NCBI RefSeq assembly: GCF_001310275.1
Contig: NZ_LGYZ01000132.1
Coordinates: forward strand, 44,110-108,109
Length of the DNA stretch: 64,000 nucleotides
Reading direction: 5' to 3'
DNA from: Nocardia arizonensis
GTDB taxonomy: Bacteria > Actinomycetota > Actinomycetes > Mycobacteriales > Mycobacteriaceae
Translations under genes and position numbers: made by a program
Notes under the pieces: model-generated
What the model was told of the DNA's origin: nothing
The model's database searches: none
What the model saw: the letters and a program-made list of their open reading frames with translations, nothing else
Shown: one piece after another, positions 44,639 to 53,590 of the stretch
How the letters are laid out: every line of letters begins with the position of its first letter
Numbering within the stretch: the stretch's first letter is position 1

Positions 44639-45436
44639 ATGTCCGAGATCAACTCTCACGCGATGGCCGGGCTGTCCGCGACTCGCCGCTGGTCGGGCCT
44701 GGCGGCGCTGGTCATCGCGCTGCTCACCGTCGGGCTGGACCTGATGGTGCTCAATGTCGCGCTGCCGACGCTGGCGGGTGACTTGGGCGCGAGCACCACC
44801 GAGTTGCAGTGGATCGTCAACGCCTACACGCTGGTGGTCCTGGATCGGCAGGCAGTGAGCACGCTGCGCGGGATGTCCTTCACGGCAGCGACGCTGATCT
44901 CGCCCACCCCGTTCGGGCGACGTGATCGAGGCCGGGCCGCCCACGCCGGATGGCGGCTTGACGGACTGATGAAACACCCGCTGCACCAAACCATCGAGAT
45001 GACTGCCGGCGTCACCCCGCTGCTGCTGCTCGGCATCCCCGTTCCGGTCGCTGCCGCGCTGTCGCTCGCCGTGGCCGTGCAGCTGCTGCTTCAGCATTCC
45101 AATGCCGACTACCGCGTGGGTCCGCTCAAATATGTGCTGGCCCTCAACGAAGGCCATCGCTTCCACCACCTCAAATGGGCAGGCATCGGCGACGTCAACT
45201 TCGGACTGTTCACCCTCGTCTGGGATCACCTGCTGCGCACCTACAGCTACGACCCCGCACGCCGTTTCAGCAGCGAGGACATCGGCATGGCCGCCAAACC
45301 CGACTATCCGGTCGGCTACCTGGCCCAACTCGCCGAACCGTTCACAGCTCACGGGGGCTGCCAGTTCACCGCCACCGCCCTCCAGCTCCCGACACAAACA
45401 GCGGACACAGCGCCCACCGAATCCCGAACCCGGTAA
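44639..45436 (+). pseudogene. Chimeric ORF: start of an MFS drug exporter joined to the end of a sterol-desaturase-type protein
   Basis: From ATG 44639 (GGGAGA upstream) the first 65 residues are the N-terminus of an EmrB/QacA-type exporter (LTVGLDLMVLNVALPTLAGDLGASTTELQWIVNAYTLVV is the family start, broken after this point). After LDRQAV the frame continues into helices and a histidine-box segment, GHRFHHLKWAG, DVNFGLFTLVWDHLLRTY, typical of fatty-acid hydroxylase/sterol-desaturase proteins. The first histidine boxes are missing. The two gene pieces were fused by a deletion or recombination. A stable function is unlikely. Confidence 0.65.
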
Positions 45437-45607
45437 ACCTCCTGCGCGAACGGCACCGATCTGCGTGCGAGGACGGTGCGGTAGCTACTCCGGTGCCCCG
45501 ATGAGGAGGGGGCGCAGGAAGGACGCGGACTCGAGGGGACAGATGTGTCGGTATTGGTTGGTGTTGGTGCTGCCGGGCTGGGGCGACATCGCTACGGGGT
45601 CCGGTGA

Positions 45608-45871
45608 TCATCCCGGTCCGGTGTGCCGGGCCAAGGTGCGGCGCAGTTTGCGTTCGGAAACCCTCCCATGGGAGAACGGTTCGCCGTCGACGAGGACGCC
45701 GGGGGCGAACAATACCCCGGCGGTGGCGGCCAGGCGTTGTCCGTCCTCGGTGCGCAGGTCGATCTCGGTCACGGTCAGCGGATAGTCCTGACCGACCCGG
45801 GCCAGGACCTGCTTGGCGTGCTCGCACAGCCCGCAGTCGGATCGGGTGAGCAAGGTGATGGCGATGGTCAT
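45608..45871 (-). CDS. Glutaredoxin-like thiol protein
   Basis: Protein of 87 residues with a thioredoxin fold and the active site CGLC near residues 13-16 (TRSDCGLCEHAKQVL), a central VTEIDL strand and cis-proline region FAPGVLVDG. It reduces disulfides or glutathione-like mixed disulfides in the cytoplasm. It is the last gene of the long leftward copper operon; its ATG overlaps the preceding stop. Confidence 0.85.
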   Translation of the reverse strand: MTIAITLLTRSDCGLCEHAKQVLARVGQDYPLTVTEIDLRTEDGQRLAATAGVLFAPGVLVDGEPFSHGRVSERKLRRTLARHTGPG

Positions 45872-46575
45872 GGTCGGCGTTCGGTGCGCAGGTCGGCGAG
45901 GAGTTTCGCGGTCGGCAGGTACATCGTGTGTTGGGGTGCGCCATCGTAGTCGGCGCGCCAGGCGATTACCCCGTCCGGGCCGACCAGCACGAAGCTGTGC
46001 CCGTCGCGCATCTGGCCCATCATCCCGTAGGAGTTGGCGTCGTAGGCGCGGGAGACCTTCAGGTCTGGATCCGACGCCACGACGGTGGTGAGGTGTTCGT
46101 CGGCGGCCTTGCGTCCGATCAGCGCGGCCGGGTCGGTGGTGATCGAGACGACCGCGTCCACCCCGGCGCTGGTCAAGGCGTCTGTGTTTCGTTCGAGGTC
46201 ACGGATCTGATCCCAGCACGGCTGACAGGTCAGCCCCTCCTGGAAATACAGGAGCACGCTGCGGCCGCGGTAGGCGGTCAGGCTCACCGGCGTTCCGGCC
46301 CCGGATGCCAGGGTGAAATCGGGGGCCATTTCTCCGGTGCCGGGGTCCCCGGCCACGTGCGGGTAGCCACTGGCGCCCGCCCCGGGATCGGTGGCAGGCG
46401 AACCGGTTCGAAACACCACGTACAGGACCGCGACGACCACGACCACGACAAGCGCGACGGCCGCGACGGTGGCCGCAGGCGGGTGAGACCCTCGCGGCCC
46501 TGTCACCGATTGCCTTCGAGTCCGGTTCGAGCCGGTGGTTCGGTGCGCCGAATCCTGTGATCGAGGTTTGCTCAT
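45868..46575 (-). CDS. Membrane-anchored peroxiredoxin/TlpA-like protein
   Basis: Protein of 235 residues from ATG 46575 (GAGGAGG upstream). One helix (about 35-58) anchors an AhpC/TSA-type domain outside the membrane. The active segment is FQEGLTCQPCWDQIRDL: a CxxC in a thioredoxin fold. It receives electrons from CcdA encoded upstream, with which it overlaps. The role may be keeping copper-site cysteines reduced. Confidence 0.82.
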   Translation of the reverse strand: MSKPRSQDSAHRTTGSNRTRRQSVTGPRGSHPPAATVAAVALVVVVVVAVLYVVFRTGSPATDPGAGASGYPHVAGDPGTGEMAPDFTLASGAGTPVSLTAYRGRSVLLYFQEGLTCQPCWDQIRDLERNTDALTSAGVDAVVSITTDPAALIGRKAADEHLTTVVASDPDLKVSRAYDANSYGMMGQMRDGHSFVLVGPDGVIAWRADYDGAPQHTMYLPTAKLLADLRTERRP

Positions 46576-47473
46576 GATTCCTCCTCGATATCGTTGGAGC
46601 CCACTGCATCTCGCGAGGTCCGAGTAACGGTCGGTCGCATCGCGCGCCGGCCGAGGAGGACGGTTGCGCCGATCAGGATGAGGGCGAGTCCCCAGCCGGG
46701 CAGCCACGACAGTGCCTGTGCCACAGGGCGCTGAGGTGTTGTAGCCACGCCGACAGTTCGGTTTGCCAGCCGCCGCTGGGCATACCGGGCCCGGTGAACG
46801 CGAGCACGATCGCCAGTGCACCCATCGCGATCATCAGCGCGCCGCTGGCCGCGGTTCCCAGCGACAGGGTGCGCCGATGCTTGTGCCATCCCACGGTGAG
46901 GGTGTGGTCGCCGAGGAGCCGGGAGGCGTGTTCGTGGCGGCTGTCCCAGATCACGGCGATCACCGCGAGTGGGGCGACCATGCCCGCGACGTAGGCCAGC
47001 CCGACCGACAACGCGACCGGGAAAGACGCGGCCGCCCCCGAGAGCACCGCCACCCCGGCGAGCACCGGCGCGCAGCACGCCGAGGCCGCCCCGGAGAACA
47101 CGCCCAGCAGATACGCAGACCGGTAACTGCCCTGGGTCGCCGCGCGCGCACCGGGCATCGGCAGGTTCGGGCGCCACCCGGCCAGCACCGCGATCCCGCC
47201 CACGATGGTCAACACGCCACCGATGGAGAACACCCACGCGTGCCCGCCGAACAACAGGCGGCTCAACACGCTGGCGCCGAGCCCGATCGGCAGGATCAGC
47301 GTCGCGACTCCGGCGCCGAACACCAGCGTCGCTGGGACGACCCCTCCCCGATGACGGAATCCGGTGGCCAGGTACGCGGGTAGCATCACAGACACGCAAC
47401 ACGGTGCCAGCAAGGCCACGACGCCGCCGAGGAACGACGCCAATAACGTTGTCCCGACCAGCAATTCGCTCAT
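46572..47473 (-). CDS. ccdA: CcdA/DsbD-type thiol-electron transporter (1-base frame change near its end)
   Basis: The frame from ATG 47473 gives six helices with the paired cysteines of CcdA: LLAPCCVSVMLP near 25 and SACCAPVLAG near 130. It moves electrons from cytoplasmic thioredoxin to outer proteins. After LQHLSA the expected last helix (QALSWLPGWGLALILIGATVL) lies in another frame; one C missing from the run at 46726-46728 would join it and give a stop at 46572 that overlaps the next ATG, as all the other junctions in this operon do. As written the protein stops at 46673 after 266 residues. Confidence 0.78.
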
Positions 47474-47505
47474 GACCGCTCACCTCCTTCGCGCATCGCC
47501 AGCCC

Positions 47506-47922
47506 TCATCCGGTCCATGAGCTGGTGAGCAGATCGGCGTGCGCCTGCTGGTTGACCTCCAACGCCAGCAACCCGATCCCCGCGACGAGTAGTACCAGGT
47601 GGCGTGGTGCTGCGACGGTGAGCCAACGGCCGGTCAGCCGCCCGGCCACCGCCCGCACGGCGAGCAGCGCGGCGGCGAGGACGACGATCGGCCCGGCCGG
47701 GTTGTAGCGCAGCGCGCGGACAAGGTCGCCATGGCTGAACAGATACACCGAGCGGGTGCCACCGCACGCAGGGTCCATGATCCCGAACCGGTGCAACGGT
47801 CCGTGCAGATCCGCCGACGGTACCCCGGCTACCGCCAGGACGACCACGACCGCGAGCAGCGCCGCCGCGGTCCAGGTCGCCCAGACGACGCTGTCGGTGT
47901 GCCGGAAACCCATGTGGTTCAT
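47506..47922 (-). CDS. DUF2752 membrane protein
   Basis: Protein of 138 residues with three or four helices and the DUF2752 signature MDPACGGTRSVYLFSHGD near 48-66. Function unknown; the conserved cysteine and histidine could bind metal. It overlaps copA by four bases and lies 32 bases from ccdA, so it is part of the copper operon. Confidence 0.82.
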   Translation of the reverse strand: MNHMGFRHTDSVVWATWTAAALLAVVVVLAVAGVPSADLHGPLHRFGIMDPACGGTRSVYLFSHGDLVRALRYNPAGPIVVLAAALLAVRAVAGRLTGRWLTVAAPRHLVLLVAGIGLLALEVNQQAHADLLTSSWTG

Positions 47923-50384
47923 TCGCGGTGGGCCTTGCGTACCCAGTGCGCGACGCTGCGTTCGAGCGCATCACGTTCCTCGGCCAGCGTCGCGTTCTCC
48001 GCCCGCAGGCGCTCGAGTTCGGCGCGTTCGCCGTCGTCGAGCCCACTCCCGCCGGATACACCGCGCAACGGTGCGCCGGCCGCTACCGTGCCGGGCTCGG
48101 AGGCCGGTTCGGTGACGGGCGTCGCCTTGAATCCGCGCAGCCGCAGACTGTTGGACACCACGAACACACTCGAGAACGCCATCGCGGTCCCCGCGATGAG
48201 CGGGTTCAGCAGCCCGAGCGCTGCCAGGGGCAGGGCCGCGATATTGTAGGCGAAGGCCCAGAACAGGTTGCCCTTGATCGTGCGTAACGTGCGGCGCGCC
48301 AAACGGATCGCGTCGATCGCGGCCATCAGATCCCCGCGCACCAGGGTCAGGTCGGAGGCTTCGATCGCGACGTCGGTACCGGTGCCCATCGCCAATCCGA
48401 GGTCGGCCTGGGCGAGCGCGGCCGCGTCGTTGACGCCGTCGCCGACCATCGCCACTACCCGGCCCTCACCTTGCAACCGGGTGATGACCTCGACCTTGTC
48501 CTTGGGCAGCACTTCGGCGATGACCTCGTCGATGCCGACCTCGGCGGCGATCGCGCGGGCGGCGGTGTCGTTGTCCCCGGTCAGCAGTACCGGACGCAGG
48601 CCGAGCTCACGCAGGTGTCGAATCGCTTGCGCCGATGTGGGTTTCACGGTGTCGGCGACCACCATTACCGCGCGTGCGACCCCGTCCCAAGCGACGACGA
48701 CCGCGGTGCGGCCCAGTGATTCGGCCCGTTGTTTGTGCTCTTGCAGTCCGGTGGGGAGGTCGATGCCGTGCTCGGTGAGCAGCGAGGTGCGGCCCACCAG
48801 CACCGTGCGCCCTTCGACGACTCCACGCACGCCGAGGCCTTCCAGGTTCTGAAAGTCCCCAACCGCGGGGAGATCGCCGACGCGTTCGATCGCGCCGATG
48901 GTGATCGCGCGGGCGATGGGGTGTTCGGAGGCGTCCTCGAGCGCCCCGGCCAGCCGCAACACCGTGTGTTCGTCGACCTCGATGCCGGTCTGAACACCGA
49001 GCAGAGCCATCTTGCCGGTGGTCACCGTGCCGGTCTTGTCGAGCACGACGGTGTCGATGCGGCGGGTCGACTCGAGGACTTCGGGGCCTTTGATCAGGAT
49101 GCCCAACTGGGCGCCGCGTCCGGTGCCGACCAGAAGCGCTGTCGGGGTGGCCAATCCGAGCCCGCACGGGCAGGCGATGATCAGCACCGCGACCGCGGTG
49201 CTGAACGCGAATGCTGCACCCACGCTGGCACCGAGCCAGAACGCGAGGGTGCCGACCGCGAACGCGATCACCACCGGTACGAACACCGCCGACACCCGGT
49301 CGGCGAGCCGCTGAATTTCCGCCTTGCCGGTCTGCGCGTCCTCGACCAGGCGTGCCATCTGCGCGAGCTGAGTGTCGGCGCCGACCCGGCTGGCACGCAC
49401 TATCAGGCGGCCACCGGCATTGACCGTGGCACCGACCACCGCGTCACCGGGACTGACCTCGACCGGGACCGATTCACCGGTCAGCATGCTCGCATCGACC
49501 GCCGAACTGCCCTCGGTGACAACACCGTCGGTGGCGATCTTCTCTCCCGGGCGCACCATGAACAGGTCACCGACGATCAGCTCGTCGATCGGGATGCGTT
49601 GCTCGCGGCCGTTGAGTAGCACGGCGACGTCCTTGGCGCCGAGTTCCAGCAGTGCTCGAAGGGCCGCGCCGGCGCGGCGTTTGGCGCGGGCCTCGAAGAA
49701 CCGTCCGGCCAGGATCGCTGCGGTCAGCACCGCGGCGACCTCGAGGTAGATGTTGCTGCCCGCCATCCCGCGTTCGACGGTCAGCGAGAACCCGTGGTGC
49801 AGACCGGGTTTACCCGCGTCACCGAAGAACAGCGCATACAGCGACCACCCGAATGCGGCCCCGGCACCCACCGAGATCAGGGTGTCCATGGTCGCGGCGG
49901 CGTGGCGCAGGTTCGTCCACGCTGCCGTGTGGAAGGGCCAGGCGCCCCATACCACCACCGGCGCGGCCAGGGTCAGCGACAGCCACTGCCAGTTCGTGAA
50001 CTGCAGCGGTGGCACCATCGCCAGCAACACGACCGGAATCGCCAATGCCACCGACACTCGCATGCGTTGGCGCAGCGAGCGGGTGTGTTCGTCGTATTCC
50101 TCAGGCTCGGAGGGTGTTTCACTGTCGGGTGCGCGCTCCGATTGTGGTATCCGCGCGGTGTATCCGGTGTCCTCGATCACCCGGATCACTGCCGAATCCG
50201 CAGTGTCGGAATCGAGTTCGACGCGCGCCTTCTCCGTGGCGAAATTGACCGTGGCCACAACGCCATCCATTTTGTTGAGCCGACGCTCGATCCGGGCCGC
50301 GCACGACGCGCACTTCATCCCGCCGATCGCGAGCTCCAACTGCCGCGACGCTATCGCCTGCACACCCTCGACGGTGTCACTCAT
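47919..50384 (-). CDS. copA: Copper-exporting P1B ATPase (CopA) with a C-terminal coiled-coil tail
   Basis: Protein of 821 residues. One HMA domain with GMKCASC (residues 22-28), then eight helices. Landmarks: LTGESVPVEV, the copper site CPCGLGLATP, DKTGTVT phosphorylation site, SEHPIA, and MVGDGVNDAAALA. It exports Cu(I). The last 40 residues (ERAELERLRAENATLAEERD) form a predicted coiled coil that is absent from usual CopA, possibly a partner-binding tail. It is the third gene after copZ, all joined by ATGA overlaps, under the CueR-type promoter at 51346-51376. Confidence 0.93.
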   Translation of the reverse strand: MSDTVEGVQAIASRQLELAIGGMKCASCAARIERRLNKMDGVVATVNFATEKARVELDSDTADSAVIRVIEDTGYTARIPQSERAPDSETPSEPEEYDEHTRSLRQRMRVSVALAIPVVLLAMVPPLQFTNWQWLSLTLAAPVVVWGAWPFHTAAWTNLRHAAATMDTLISVGAGAAFGWSLYALFFGDAGKPGLHHGFSLTVERGMAGSNIYLEVAAVLTAAILAGRFFEARAKRRAGAALRALLELGAKDVAVLLNGREQRIPIDELIVGDLFMVRPGEKIATDGVVTEGSSAVDASMLTGESVPVEVSPGDAVVGATVNAGGRLIVRASRVGADTQLAQMARLVEDAQTGKAEIQRLADRVSAVFVPVVIAFAVGTLAFWLGASVGAAFAFSTAVAVLIIACPCGLGLATPTALLVGTGRGAQLGILIKGPEVLESTRRIDTVVLDKTGTVTTGKMALLGVQTGIEVDEHTVLRLAGALEDASEHPIARAITIGAIERVGDLPAVGDFQNLEGLGVRGVVEGRTVLVGRTSLLTEHGIDLPTGLQEHKQRAESLGRTAVVVAWDGVARAVMVVADTVKPTSAQAIRHLRELGLRPVLLTGDNDTAARAIAAEVGIDEVIAEVLPKDKVEVITRLQGEGRVVAMVGDGVNDAAALAQADLGLAMGTGTDVAIEASDLTLVRGDLMAAIDAIRLARRTLRTIKGNLFWAFAYNIAALPLAALGLLNPLIAGTAMAFSSVFVVSNSLRLRGFKATPVTEPASEPGTVAAGAPLRGVSGGSGLDDGERAELERLRAENATLAEERDALERSVAHWVRKAHRE

Positions 50385-51097
50385 CGGCCAACCTTCCCGC
50401 CGTGCTTGTCACCGTGGGTATCCGCTCCGTGCTCCCCGGCAGCGGCAGGCGGCCCGCCGGGAGCCTTCGACCCCGTGTCGCCTCCTCCGGTAGGCAGGCC
50501 GGCCTGACCGGCTGAACCTCCCGGTTTGCCCGGCCCACCGGGTCCGGGCCGATCGTCGTGGGCGTCCGGCCGCTCGGCAGGGACCGTGCCGCCCACCGGA
50601 TGTGCCGCACCTGCGTCGTTGCCACCGGTGCCTGTGGTCACGGCGCCGGGAGTTGTCGGGGAGCCCATCGCACCGCCGCTGGGCATAGTCGCCACGGTGA
50701 CCGCTTGTGCGGGCATCGGCAGCCCGGTATCGGCGAGGCGACGAGGGTCAGCCGAGCGAGTGTCCCGTGTCGGGTCGGCCAGTACGCTCTCGAAGGGGAC
50801 CGGTCCTGGCGCCGCAGCCATCACAGGCACCCCGGATACCGGCCCCGACGCAGCCTCGATGAGCGCGGTGACTGTCTGGCCACCCGTGGCTGGCGCGGGT
50901 GCGGTCCAGGTCGGCGCATCATCGGTCGCCGGTGCAGGCCCGATCGCGGTGGTGTGCTCGGACGACTCGCGGCGTCCGGGTTCGTGTGAGGGCGAATTCG
51001 CATCTACCGGTCCGAGGGTTCGACCGCCGACCCAACCCGCCGCCGCCACCGCAGCCAGCATGAGCGCGTAGCCGGCCAACCGTGCTGCGACCCTCAT
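50381..51097 (-). CDS. Membrane-anchored low-complexity protein between copZ and copA
   Basis: Protein of 238 residues from ATG 51097. One helix near the start (YALMLAAVAAAGWVGG) is followed by 200 residues rich in alanine, glycine, proline and threonine, with several methionines and a histidine-rich end (GEHGADTHGDKHGG). Actinobacterial copZ-copA operons often have a gene of unknown function at this place. Short overlaps on both sides make co-translation certain. No domain recognised. Confidence 0.65.
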   Translation of the reverse strand: MRVAARLAGYALMLAAVAAAGWVGGRTLGPVDANSPSHEPGRRESSEHTTAIGPAPATDDAPTWTAPAPATGGQTVTALIEAASGPVSGVPVMAAAPGPVPFESVLADPTRDTRSADPRRLADTGLPMPAQAVTVATMPSGGAMGSPTTPGAVTTGTGGNDAGAAHPVGGTVPAERPDAHDDRPGPGGPGKPGGSAGQAGLPTGGGDTGSKAPGGPPAAAGEHGADTHGDKHGGKVGR

Positions 51098-51300
51098 CGG
51101 ACCAGCTCGTATCCGGCGTCGGTGACCGCCGCCGCGACCTCCTCGACTGTCAGCACTCGCGCGGCGTCGACCACCACCCGACCGGACGCGACGTCCACCG
51201 CGACGCTTTTGACGCCTTCGATGCCCTCCACCTCGCGGGTGACCGCGTCGGCGCAATGCCCGCATGACATCCCGCGCACCGTGTACACGAACTCGCTCAC
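51094..51300 (-). CDS. copZ: CopZ copper chaperone
   Basis: Protein of 68 residues from GTG 51300 (GGAGG eight bases upstream). HMA fold with GMSCGHC near residues 11-17 and the closing VTDAGYELV. It delivers Cu(I) to CopA encoded downstream. First gene of the long leftward operon. Confidence 0.9.
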   Translation of the reverse strand: MSEFVYTVRGMSCGHCADAVTREVEGIEGVKSVAVDVASGRVVVDAARVLTVEEVAAAVTDAGYELVR

Positions 51301-51345
51301 CTGAGAACCTCCGTCGATCCACACGCTTCCCGCGCGATGACCCCA

Positions 51346-51376
51346 GCATGAACCTTCCAGTACGATGGAATGTCAA
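51346..51376 (-). promoter_or_regulatory. CueR-type promoter for the copZ-copA operon
   Basis: On the minus strand TTGACA (51376-51371) and CATGCT (51351-51346) are separated by 19 bases. The spacer holds the inverted repeat ACCTTCCA/TGGAATGT (51352-51373, seven of eight matching). The CueR-like gene starts 24 bases to the right, so the site is shared. Confidence 0.75.
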
Positions 51377-51399
51377 GGAGAGAGTGCGAGGAGGACTGG

Positions 51400-51918
51400 G
51401 TGAAGATCGGCGAACTGGCCGCAGCCGGCGGGGTCACCGCGAAAACGATCAGGTTCTACGAGAACGAGGGCCTGATGCCCGACCCCGAGCGCACCCCCAC
51501 CGGCTACCGCGACTACGGTCCCGAGCACCTGGCCCGGTTGCAGTTCATCCGCCGCGCCCAAGCCGCTGGGTTGAGCCTGCGCGAAGCCGGTCAGATCCTG
51601 TCGGTCCACGACCGCGGCGAACAACCCTGCGGCCACGTCCGAGCCATGCTCGGCCAGCGCCTGGACCAGGTCCGCGCCCAGATCGCCGAACTCATCACCC
51701 TCGAAACCCATCTGCAAACACTGCTCGACACCGCTCGCGCCGACCAGCCCACCAGCCACGACGACTCCGCCGTCTGCTGGATCATCGAATCCGACATCCC
51801 GGCCCCGAGCCACTTGCCGCCCGGCACTGAAAGGCCAGGTCGCGGCATGGAAGCCGCGATCGTAGGCGTCGACGCCGTTGTCCGGGAGAACCGAGATGGC
51901 GATGGACCACAACCCTGA
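51400..51918 (+). CDS. cueR: CueR-like MerR-family metal regulator
   Basis: Protein of 172 residues from GTG 51400 with GAGGAGG upstream. The winged helix is at 1-70 (IGELAAAGGVTAKTIRFYENEGL). Metal-binding candidates are EQPCGHV near 77 and AVCWIIE near 125-132. This pattern is common in actinobacterial copper-type MerR proteins. It is divergent from copZ and probably activates both that promoter and the one at 32584-32614. The C-terminal 40 residues after CWIIE overlap the start of the DUF1707 gene and may be an extension. Confidence 0.82.
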   Translation: MKIGELAAAGGVTAKTIRFYENEGLMPDPERTPTGYRDYGPEHLARLQFIRRAQAAGLSLREAGQILSVHDRGEQPCGHVRAMLGQRLDQVRAQIAELITLETHLQTLLDTARADQPTSHDDSAVCWIIESDIPAPSHLPPGTERPGRGMEAAIVGVDAVVRENRDGDGPQP

Positions 51919-52237
51919 CCTCCGCGCATCCGACGCCGACCGTGAACAGGCGTTCCAGACCTTGCGCGCCGAGGTCGCCAGCGGCCGGATCACCCTCGAC
52001 GAGTTCTCCGACCGCGTCGCCCACGCCTACCGGGCCCGAACGGTCGGCGACCTGCAAGCCCTCACCCGCGACCTGCCGACACCCGCACCGCAGCCCACGA
52101 GCCCCGCACCCGCCTCGGCCATCACCCTGCCCGTCGTGGTGATCGCCGCGATTGCGCTACTGGTCGTGCTCGGGGTCGCGGTACTGCTGTGGATGACGGT
52201 GATGATGCAGCACATGGGCCCGATGATGGGACGCTGA
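51896..52237 (+). CDS. DUF1707 small membrane protein with Met-rich end
   Basis: Protein of 113 residues from ATG 51896 (GGGAGAA upstream), overlapping the regulator gene by 23 bases. The N-terminal DUF1707 domain is clear (LRASDADREQAFQTL, GRITLDEFSDRV, DLQALTRDLP). One helix follows and the end is MTVMMQHMGPMMGR, six methionines in 14 residues, which suggests copper contact. Function unknown. Confidence 0.78.
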   Translation: MAMDHNPDLRASDADREQAFQTLRAEVASGRITLDEFSDRVAHAYRARTVGDLQALTRDLPTPAPQPTSPAPASAITLPVVVIAAIALLVVLGVAVLLWMTVMMQHMGPMMGR

Positions 52238-52268
52238 CCAACCAAGCCGTGCCACTCCCATCCGTGGG

Positions 52269-53214
52269 TTATCGCCTTCGTCGGGCGGCCGGATCGGTCT
52301 GAGCCTGCCACCGGATCAGGGCCTCCACGGACGGGCGAGAGTATTTCCCGAGGGACCGGACCGAGGTGTGCCCGCTCATCCGCATCAGCATCGGCGTCGA
52401 CGCCCCCTCTTCGGCGGCGTGGGTGAGCTTCGAATGCCTGAGCTGATGCAGCGTGAACGGGCCACGGTTGAACTCGCTGGTGTGGCGTTCGAATAGCTCG
52501 GCCGCCCGCCGATACGACAACCGCCCGCACAGCATCGACGGATCGATATCATCCACGGCCACACCGGGTTTGGCCTTGCGATCGGTCAGGAACACCGGGC
52601 CCTTCTTCCGGCCGGCCAGCAGTCGCGGCAATAGCCGCGCGGTACCGGTCTGCCACGCCACCACATCCCTCGCCCCGCCTTTGCGGGTCACGGTGCCGCA
52701 CCGGTTCGCCATATCCAGATCCTGGATATCGAGCATCAACAGCTCGTCGGCACGGGCGGCGGTCTCATAGAGCATCGTCCACAGAACCCGTTCGCGCAGC
52801 GGCACATCCGCCGCGAGCAGCTGGGTCACCTCGTCACGGGTCATCGCCCGAGAGTGATCAGGTGGCACCTTCCGCGGCACCAACCGGACCAGCGGATCCC
52901 CGACCAGCCACTCCTGTTTGCGCCAGTACTCGCACGCACCCCGCAGAGCGGCCAGGCGCACGTTGAACGTCTGCGGCGACTTGCCGCCCCATTTGAACGT
53001 GAACCAGCCACCCACCCGCTCGGCCTCCAGCACGCCCACATCCGAGTCGGCACCGAAGTCGCGCACAAGCTGATTGAGGGCGATGGCGTAGCCGCGGCGG
53101 GTGGTTGGCGACCGGCATAGTCGCCAAGTACGTCCCGACAGCGTCGGCCAGCCGCACGCCCCGCACCGGCAACGCCCGCACCTGACCCACGTTCAGTCCT
53201 TTCGCCCGGGTCAC
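52269..53214 (-). pseudogene. Tyrosine recombinase, interrupted by a 1-base frame change
   Basis: The frame 53066-52269 holds the catalytic domain: arginine in YETAARADELL, HQLRHSKLTH box, MSGHTSVRSLGKYSRP with the histidine and tyrosine. The N-terminal part, from GTG 53214 (TRAKGLNVGQVRALP), is in another frame, and RGYAIALNQLVRDFG joins in after one base change in the G run at 53099-53103. It lies beside a repeat pair (53296-53330) that looks like its target. It could be the resolution system of the older form of the transposon. Confidence 0.75.
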
Positions 53215-53230
53215 CGGAGCCCAATCGGCG

Positions 53231-53330
53231 CTACCGCAGATAATTTACGGAGTCGCCTCGCCCGGGGAGAGGCATCACGCCAGCTCGAGACCGAGGTTAC
53301 CGCAGATAACAGGCCATTGTCTGCGGTAAC
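53231..53330. repeat. Probable recombination site: three copies of a TACCGCAGATAA motif
   Basis: GTTACCGCAGA (53296-53306) and TCTGCGGTAAC (53320-53330) form a perfect inverted repeat around a 13-base centre. A third copy, TACCGCAGATAA, is at 53232. Inverted core sites of this size are the targets of tyrosine recombinases, and two such genes lie on either side. Confidence 0.65.
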
Positions 53331-53333
53331 TCC

Positions 53334-53361
53334 TTAGCGCGACTTTTCACGGATCTGGCCA
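53334..53361 (-). repeat. Internal relic of a Tn3-type terminal repeat
   Basis: CTTAGCGCGACTTTTC followed by a diverged ACGGATCTGG matches the inner part of the right terminal repeat (56686-56720) in the same orientation; the outer bases are worn. It suggests an earlier right end of the transposon here. Confidence 0.55.
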
Positions 53362-53590
53362 TTGTGATTGCAATTTCATCGGATGCAAGACTCCGGTCGG
53401 TCTGCATACGAAGGGGCGCCCTGCCTCGAGTGCATGAGATGAATCGGCAAATACCTCAGGTCAATGGGACTGCCGAAGGTTCGGTGAGTCAGGGCACCGG
53501 TCCGGGATCGCCCGAGCCTACCAGTCATTCCTGGGAGCGCTGGGGTCGCCAGTGCTCGCCGTCGACCAGGCGATTTGCCTAGCTGATTAG

